This document shows positions 60,058-64,000 of a stretch of 64,000 nucleotides of DNA, piece by piece. This DNA is from DMER64 sp964600385. GTDB taxonomy: Bacteria > Bacteroidota > Bacteroidia > Bacteroidales > UBA932. Under the pieces are notes generated by a model. That model saw only the letters and a list, made by a program, of their open reading frames with translations, did not search any database and was not told the origin of the DNA. Position 1 is the first letter of the stretch; every line of letters begins with the position of its first letter. Position numbers and translations under genes: made by a program. The stretch covers positions 1 to 64,000 of the forward strand of contig CAZRJC010000009.1 of assembly GCA_964600385.1 (NCBI GenBank). Direction: 5' to 3'.

Positions 60058-61001
60058 AAAGACGTAATTTTCTAAAGACAGCTTTTCTTGGCACAATTGC
60101 CGGAACTGTCGGATTAAAGGCTCCCCGTTTAATGGCAGGGAACGCCTCTGCAGCGGCTTCTGAAGCAAGTCCGGCTGCTCTTCCCGATATTGTGGCTGTA
60201 ATGGGTGGAGAACCGGTCGATTTGTATGCAAGAGCCATTGCTGAAATGGGTGGCATGAAGCAATATGTTAAACCCGGCATGAAGGTAGTGGTAAAACCAA
60301 ATATCGGATGGGACAAAACTCCCGAGTATGCCGCCGATACCAATCCTGATCTGATTGCTGCGATTGTACGGGACTGTCTGGCAGCCGGGGCATCTGAGGT
60401 TAAGGTGTTTGATCATACCTGTGATCAGTGGAAAGGCTGTTACGAGAATAGCGGAATTAAGGATGCAGTACAAGAAGCGGGAGGAGAGATCGTCCCTGCT
60501 CATGAAGAACGTTATTTCCGTGAAGTGTCCCTGCCTATGGGATTAAGAATGAAGAAAGCTAAAATTCATGAAGCCATAGTTGATTGTGACATCTGGATTA
60601 ATGTCCCGATTCTTAAGAATCATGGCGGGGCAAAGATGACTATTTGCATGAAGAATTACATGGGTATCGTATGGGACCGCCGCTACATGCATTCCAATGA
60701 CCTGCAGCAATGCATAGCGGATGCCGCAACATACGAAAAACGACCTGTACTCAACATTGTGGACGCTTACCGCATTATGACACAAAACGGCCCCAAAGGA
60801 CGTACGATTGAAGATGTACAGACTCCAAAAGCTATTTTTATGTCAAAGGACATTGTGGCACTCGACACGGCAGCCACCCAGTTCTTTAATCAGTACACAA
60901 CCATGACCATTAAAGATGCGTCCCATATTGTACTGGCTGAAAAACACCGGTTGGGCACCACCAATCTTTCCTCTCTGAATATTAAGCGTATTCGTTTATA
61001 A
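60054..61001 (+). CDS. Tat-exported DUF362 protein
   Basis: A 315-residue protein with a twin-arginine signal: RRNFLKTAFLGTIAGTVGL at residues 3-21, so it is exported folded, possibly with a cofactor. The DUF362 core includes MKVVVKPNIGWDKTPEYAA, DIWINVPILKNHGGAKMTIC and MKNYMGIVWD, and ALDTAATQFF near the end. DUF362 proteins are linked to iron-sulfur and redox proteins, and the next gene encodes a membrane iron-sulfur protein overlapping by one base. It likely works with that partner at the outer face of the inner membrane. Confidence 0.85.
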   Translation: MKRRNFLKTAFLGTIAGTVGLKAPRLMAGNASAAASEASPAALPDIVAVMGGEPVDLYARAIAEMGGMKQYVKPGMKVVVKPNIGWDKTPEYAADTNPDLIAAIVRDCLAAGASEVKVFDHTCDQWKGCYENSGIKDAVQEAGGEIVPAHEERYFREVSLPMGLRMKKAKIHEAIVDCDIWINVPILKNHGGAKMTICMKNYMGIVWDRRYMHSNDLQQCIADAATYEKRPVLNIVDAYRIMTQNGPKGRTIEDVQTPKAIFMSKDIVALDTAATQFFNQYTTMTIKDASHIVLAEKHRLGTTNLSSLNIKRIRL

Positions 61002-62509
61002 TGAAATTATATCCAATATTAAAATGGGCAAGAAGGGCATTGGCCGTGGCGGTCATTGCGCTGATTACTTACTTCTTTATATTCTCTTCTGCCAATGCTA
61101 CCGGAATATGGGCAGCTCTTTTAAGAGTCCAGTTTATCCCCGGTGTATTGGGAATTACTACCGGCGGTGCACTGACGGTTGCCGGGATTTTATTGCTGAC
61201 ACTTCTTTTTGGAAGAGTTTACTGCTCCCTGCTGTGTCCGTTGGGTATTTATCAGGATATTGTAAACAGGATCGCATGGTTTATCAAGTCCAGGCAAAAA
61301 AGACGTACGCACTACAGTAAACCGAACAACGGTGTCCGGTACGGAATTCTTGCTTTTGTAACCATATGCGCGGTATTCGGTTTTACATATCCGCTCGCCT
61401 GGCTGGACCCATACTGCCTTTTTGGGAAAATGGCTGTTAATCTGGGCCGTCCGTTAGTAGCAGGTATAACTGGCGCAGAGTATTACACATGGAGCTGGCC
61501 CGCTTTTGCGTTTGCGGCAGCTTTTTTTACGTTTATTACCTTACTGGCGGCTTTCAGGGGGCGTTACTATTGTAACACTATCTGTCCGGTTGGCACATTA
61601 CTGGGACTGGTATCAAGAATATCCATGTTCAGGATACATGTCAATGAAAGCGATTGCCGTCATTGCCTTTTGTGTGGAAAATCCTGTAAATCATATTGTC
61701 TGGATAGCTCTGGAATAAAAGTTGACCATTCACGTTGTGTAGTCTGCCTGAATTGCATAGGATGCTGTAACAGCAAAGCGGTTACTTATTCTTTTGCATG
61801 GAAAAAGAAAGCAGCTGCAGTACAGGAGAAACAAGAACCCGTAGCGGAGAATAAAGGCCGGAGAGCATTTCTGGTATCGGCTCTGGGTGCCGGCGTCAGT
61901 TTGGGTGCAGGAGCGGCTTTGCTTAACAGGTTCAAAGGAAAAGCAAAAGTAAAAGTTGGGGCAGGTCTTCCTCCGGGGGCAGGGAATCTTGAAAGATTAC
62001 AGGATAAATGTATTGCATGTCATGCCTGTGTTGCAGCCTGTCCTTCCCATATCATCAAGCCGGCATACGGAGAGCTTGGGTGGCAGGGTTTCATGCTGCC
62101 AGCTGTGTCGTATGAACACGGTTTCTGTGGCTTTGAATGTCAAAAATGTCAGGAAGTATGTCCTTCCGGTGCCTTGCAGCGTATGAGCCTCGAAGAAAAA
62201 AAGCTGACCAAATTGGGTGTGGCCAAGTTTACCCTGGAGAACTGCATTGTCTACAAAGACGGTACCGATTGCGGCGCTTGCGACGAGCATTGCCCCGTGA
62301 AGGCAGTAGCCATGATGCCCAGAGAAGGCTCGGACAAGCTTTTCCCCAAGGTAACTCCAAAAGTCTGCATAGGCTGCGGTGGCTGTGAATACATCTGTCC
62401 CGCCAGACCAAAGGCAATTGTGGTTATCCCCCTGGCCGAGCAGAGAAGAGCGGATAAACCGCATGTAGAAGTACAAATAAAAGTAGATATAGAAGGATTC
62501 GGATTCTGA
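61001..62509 (+). CDS. NapH-like membrane ferredoxin fused to periplasmic multi-[4Fe-4S] domain
   Basis: A 502-residue protein with two halves. The first is NapH-like: about five transmembrane segments and CSLLCPLG and CNTICPVG motifs, followed by a pair of Cys-x2-Cys-x2-Cys-x3-Cys-type clusters (CRHCLLCGKSC and CVVCLNCIGCC). The second half begins at about 285 with RRAFLVSALGAGVSLGAGAA, a Tat-like membrane segment, and continues with three or four ferredoxin clusters (CIACHACVAACP, CGFECQKCQEVCP, CGACDEHCP, CIGCGGCEYICP), resembling NapG. Fusion of the two parts is unusual in the family. It likely passes electrons from the quinone pool outward to the DUF362 partner. Confidence 0.87.
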   Translation: MKLYPILKWARRALAVAVIALITYFFIFSSANATGIWAALLRVQFIPGVLGITTGGALTVAGILLLTLLFGRVYCSLLCPLGIYQDIVNRIAWFIKSRQKRRTHYSKPNNGVRYGILAFVTICAVFGFTYPLAWLDPYCLFGKMAVNLGRPLVAGITGAEYYTWSWPAFAFAAAFFTFITLLAAFRGRYYCNTICPVGTLLGLVSRISMFRIHVNESDCRHCLLCGKSCKSYCLDSSGIKVDHSRCVVCLNCIGCCNSKAVTYSFAWKKKAAAVQEKQEPVAENKGRRAFLVSALGAGVSLGAGAALLNRFKGKAKVKVGAGLPPGAGNLERLQDKCIACHACVAACPSHIIKPAYGELGWQGFMLPAVSYEHGFCGFECQKCQEVCPSGALQRMSLEEKKLTKLGVAKFTLENCIVYKDGTDCGACDEHCPVKAVAMMPREGSDKLFPKVTPKVCIGCGGCEYICPARPKAIVVIPLAEQRRADKPHVEVQIKVDIEGFGF

Positions 62510-62511
62510 TC

Positions 62512-63204
62512 CTACTCCCGTCCGGGATGATCCAAAAGTTCAGGCCTTAGCCGTTCAGTACGGCTGAGGCTTTGTTCTTCCTGCCAGGTGTGGATTAGTT
62601 TGGGATTTCCGCTCAGAAGCACTTCCGGAACTTTCCATCCGTTAAACTCGGCAGGACGTGTATAAACAGGCGGCGAAAGCAAACGGTCCTGGAAACTGTC
62701 ACTGAGTGCCGAGGTTTCATCGCTTAGTGCCCCCGGAATAAGCCGGACCAGCGAATCGACGAGGGCTGCGGCAGGAATCTCTCCTCCGCTTAGTACGTAA
62801 TTACCAATGGAAATCTCTCTGGTTATTAAATGCTCCCTTATCCTGTGGTCAATACCTTTGTAATGTCCGCATAGAATCATAATGTTTTCAAGGCAGGAAA
62901 GACGGTTTGCCATGGGCTGGTCCAGCAGTTCACCATCTGGGCTCATATAGATGATTTCGTCGTAGATACGGTCCTTTTTTAGCTTGTCCATGAGAGTGAA
63001 AACAGGCTCAATCATCAGCACCATGCCTGCATCCCCTCCAAACGGATAATCGTCTACCTGACGGTAATGTCCTTTGCCGTACTCCCTGAGGTCATGCACG
63101 TGAATTTCTACAAGAGACTTGTCCTGAGCTCTTTTAACAATAGAGTGGGATAAAGGGCTTACAAGAAGTTCCGGAAGGACTGAAATAATATCTATTCGCA
63201 TCAT
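62512..63204 (-). CDS. trmD: tRNA (guanine-37-N1)-methyltransferase
   Basis: A 230-residue SPOUT methyltransferase with the trefoil knot: LREYGKGHYRQVDDYPFGG, ILCGHYKGID, REISIGNYVLSGGEIPA and the C-terminal RPAEFNGWKVPEVLLSG. The start may be 63204 or 63201 (ATGATG); the -7 box at 63209-63216 leaves almost no leader, so the second ATG is slightly favoured. It ends 2 bases from the ferredoxin gene stop. Confidence 0.95.
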   Translation of the reverse strand: MMRIDIISVLPELLVSPLSHSIVKRAQDKSLVEIHVHDLREYGKGHYRQVDDYPFGGDAGMVLMIEPVFTLMDKLKKDRIYDEIIYMSPDGELLDQPMANRLSCLENIMILCGHYKGIDHRIREHLITREISIGNYVLSGGEIPAAALVDSLVRLIPGALSDETSALSDSFQDRLLSPPVYTRPAEFNGWKVPEVLLSGNPKLIHTWQEEQSLSRTERLRPELLDHPGRE

Positions 63205-63208
63205 GCGG

Positions 63209-63216
63209 CAAAAGTA
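63209..63216 (-). promoter_or_regulatory. -7 promoter box for trmD
   Basis: The minus strand reads TACTTTTG, 4 to 7 bases upstream of the trmD ATG pair, pointing to a leaderless or near-leaderless mRNA. Confidence 0.5.
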
Positions 63217-63246
63217 ATCATTATTCGGTTTATTGGACTTTTTGAT

Positions 63247-63254
63247 TACATTTG
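63247..63254 (+). promoter_or_regulatory. -7 promoter box for the DUF349 gene
   Basis: TACATTTG fits TAnnTTTG, 31 bases before the ATG at 63286. Confidence 0.55.
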
Positions 63255-63285
63255 CAAGTTGAAAATATTATTCCTGAAAAGTACA

Positions 63286-64000
63286 ATGGATCTCGAAATG
63301 AACATGTCTGCTCCAGAGGAGCAATTCAACAACGATCAAATTCAAGAAAATGAAGTTGTTGAAAATACGCGAAGCGCAGAATCGGTAGATTACTCATCAT
63401 TTACTATTGTTGAACTGCTGGCTGAGTTTGAACGCCTCATTGAGGCAGAGGACAAGACAGAAATGCATAAGAATGCAGAAATCATTAAGTCTTGTTTTTA
63501 TAAACTCCTTAAAAAAGATCAGCCCGAACACCCCGAAGATCCGGATCATCCGGAGCCCGCTTCCGAGACATCAGAGGTTTCTGAGACAACAGAAGAAACA
63601 GCTTTCAAAAAGCTGTATGCCAGATACAAAGTGTTGCGCTCAGATCTAATGCGCAATATTGAGCAACAGAAAGAAAAAAATCTGGAAGAAAAACTGGTTA
63701 TCATTGAGGATATTAAAAAACTCCTTGATAAACAGGAAGATATCAATCATACATTTCCGGAATTCCGGGCTCTCCAATTACACTGGAAAGAAGTGGGTCC
63801 TGTTCCGCTGGCCCGTACCAAGGATGTCTGGGAAACCTATCAGCATTACGTAGAAAAATTTTACGATTTCGTTAAGATAAATAACGAACTGCGTGACCTG
63901 GATTTCAAACGGAATCTTGAACTGAAGGAGCAATTATGCAATAAAGCAGAAGTCCTGATTAATGAACCGGGTGTTATTTCGGCTTTCCACAAACTTCAGA
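63286..64000 (+). CDS. DUF349 protein, cut by window edge
   Basis: The first 238 codons of a longer gene, open to the end of the window. It begins MDLEMNMSAPEEQF, has an acidic Glu/Pro/Thr-rich stretch at about 80-105 (for example HPEDPDHPEPASETSEV), and then long helices with the DUF349-type segment RALQLHWKEVGPVP and VWETYQHYVEKFYDF. Bacteroidetes DUF349 proteins are usually 600 or more residues with several repeats. The function is unknown. A promoter box precedes it. Confidence 0.82.
   Translation, partial: MDLEMNMSAPEEQFNNDQIQENEVVENTRSAESVDYSSFTIVELLAEFERLIEAEDKTEMHKNAEIIKSCFYKLLKKDQPEHPEDPDHPEPASETSEVSETTEETAFKKLYARYKVLRSDLMRNIEQQKEKNLEEKLVIIEDIKKLLDKQEDINHTFPEFRALQLHWKEVGPVPLARTKDVWETYQHYVEKFYDFVKINNELRDLDFKRNLELKEQLCNKAEVLINEPGVISAFHKLQ

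Noticed and set aside
1..64000. CRISPR array, prophage, insertion sequences or restriction-modification systems
   Set aside because: I found no regularly spaced repeats, transposase, capsid or restriction-modification genes; the window is ordinary core chromosome with small accessory cassettes.

Overview
The window reads as chromosomal DNA of an anaerobic member of the Bacteroidetes, most likely order Bacteroidales. The evidence is the repeated promoter element TAnnTTTG upstream of genes, the scarcity of Shine-Dalgarno sequences, the outer-membrane beta-barrel and TPR protein sets, BACON domains, DUF4301, L31 type B, and a fermentative gene set (HydF, rubrerythrin, a sodium-pumping decarboxylase and a V-type ATPase). 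Genes are densely packed with many ATGA and TAATG overlaps. I see no insertion sequence, prophage, integrase island or CRISPR array. Capacity for sulfonolipid synthesis would fit Rikenellaceae-like or related lineages, but that placement is inference.

Layout. 1-2850: tRNA-Leu(GAG), then an orphan PurL/PurM-like C-terminal-domain gene, ubiE and cardiolipin synthase. 2852-6447: a secreted M6 metalloprotease and a five-repeat BACON lipoprotein. 6474-12293: a MarR regulator with a palindromic operator plus a cysteate synthase on the + strand, facing gyrB, a cysteate fatty-acyltransferase-like enzyme and a short-chain reductase on the - strand; the last three metabolic genes form a candidate sulfonolipid (capnine) pathway. 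12318-19263: an outer-membrane barrel and a TPR protein, then xerD-nth-ftsE. 19305-23884: an ABC transporter, a YtrA-type GntR regulator and a TonB-receptor-like barrel with a probable autoregulatory operator. 23922-25099: patatin and DoxX. 25068-27679: a short peptide gene translationally coupled to two D-Ala-D-Ala-ligase-type ATP-grasp enzymes and a GNAT, a candidate peptide-modification (RiPP-like) cassette. 27852-33855: guaA, DUF177-rpmF-tRNA-Arg(CCT), rubrerythrin-hydF, an SGNH hydrolase, mnmD and rpmE2.

33886-47063 is one collinear run of 13 genes with gaps of at most about 35 bases: methylmalonyl-CoA epimerase, a membrane methylmalonyl-CoA decarboxylase (with a lamin-tail/OadG fusion), the seven-gene V-type ATPase set, then glmM. 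The proteolipid subunit carries the residues known to bind sodium, so the run looks like a sodium energy module: the decarboxylase exports Na+ during propionate formation and the ATPase uses or makes the same gradient.

47176-54890: an LtaS-like membrane sulfatase-fold protein, yebC, a TPR protein, recF-DUF721-pdxB-DUF4301, and two unlisted-size small membrane proteins (47 and 49 residues) with the strongest promoter in the window. 54966-62509: a deoxyhypusine-synthase-like gene diverging from lysA-sua5 like-ffh-folD-DUF362-ferredoxin membrane protein. The window ends with trmD and a DUF349 gene cut by the right edge.

The best candidates for something undescribed are the 42-residue peptide/ATP-grasp/GNAT cassette, the MarR-controlled sulfonolipid locus, and the pair of small membrane proteins.
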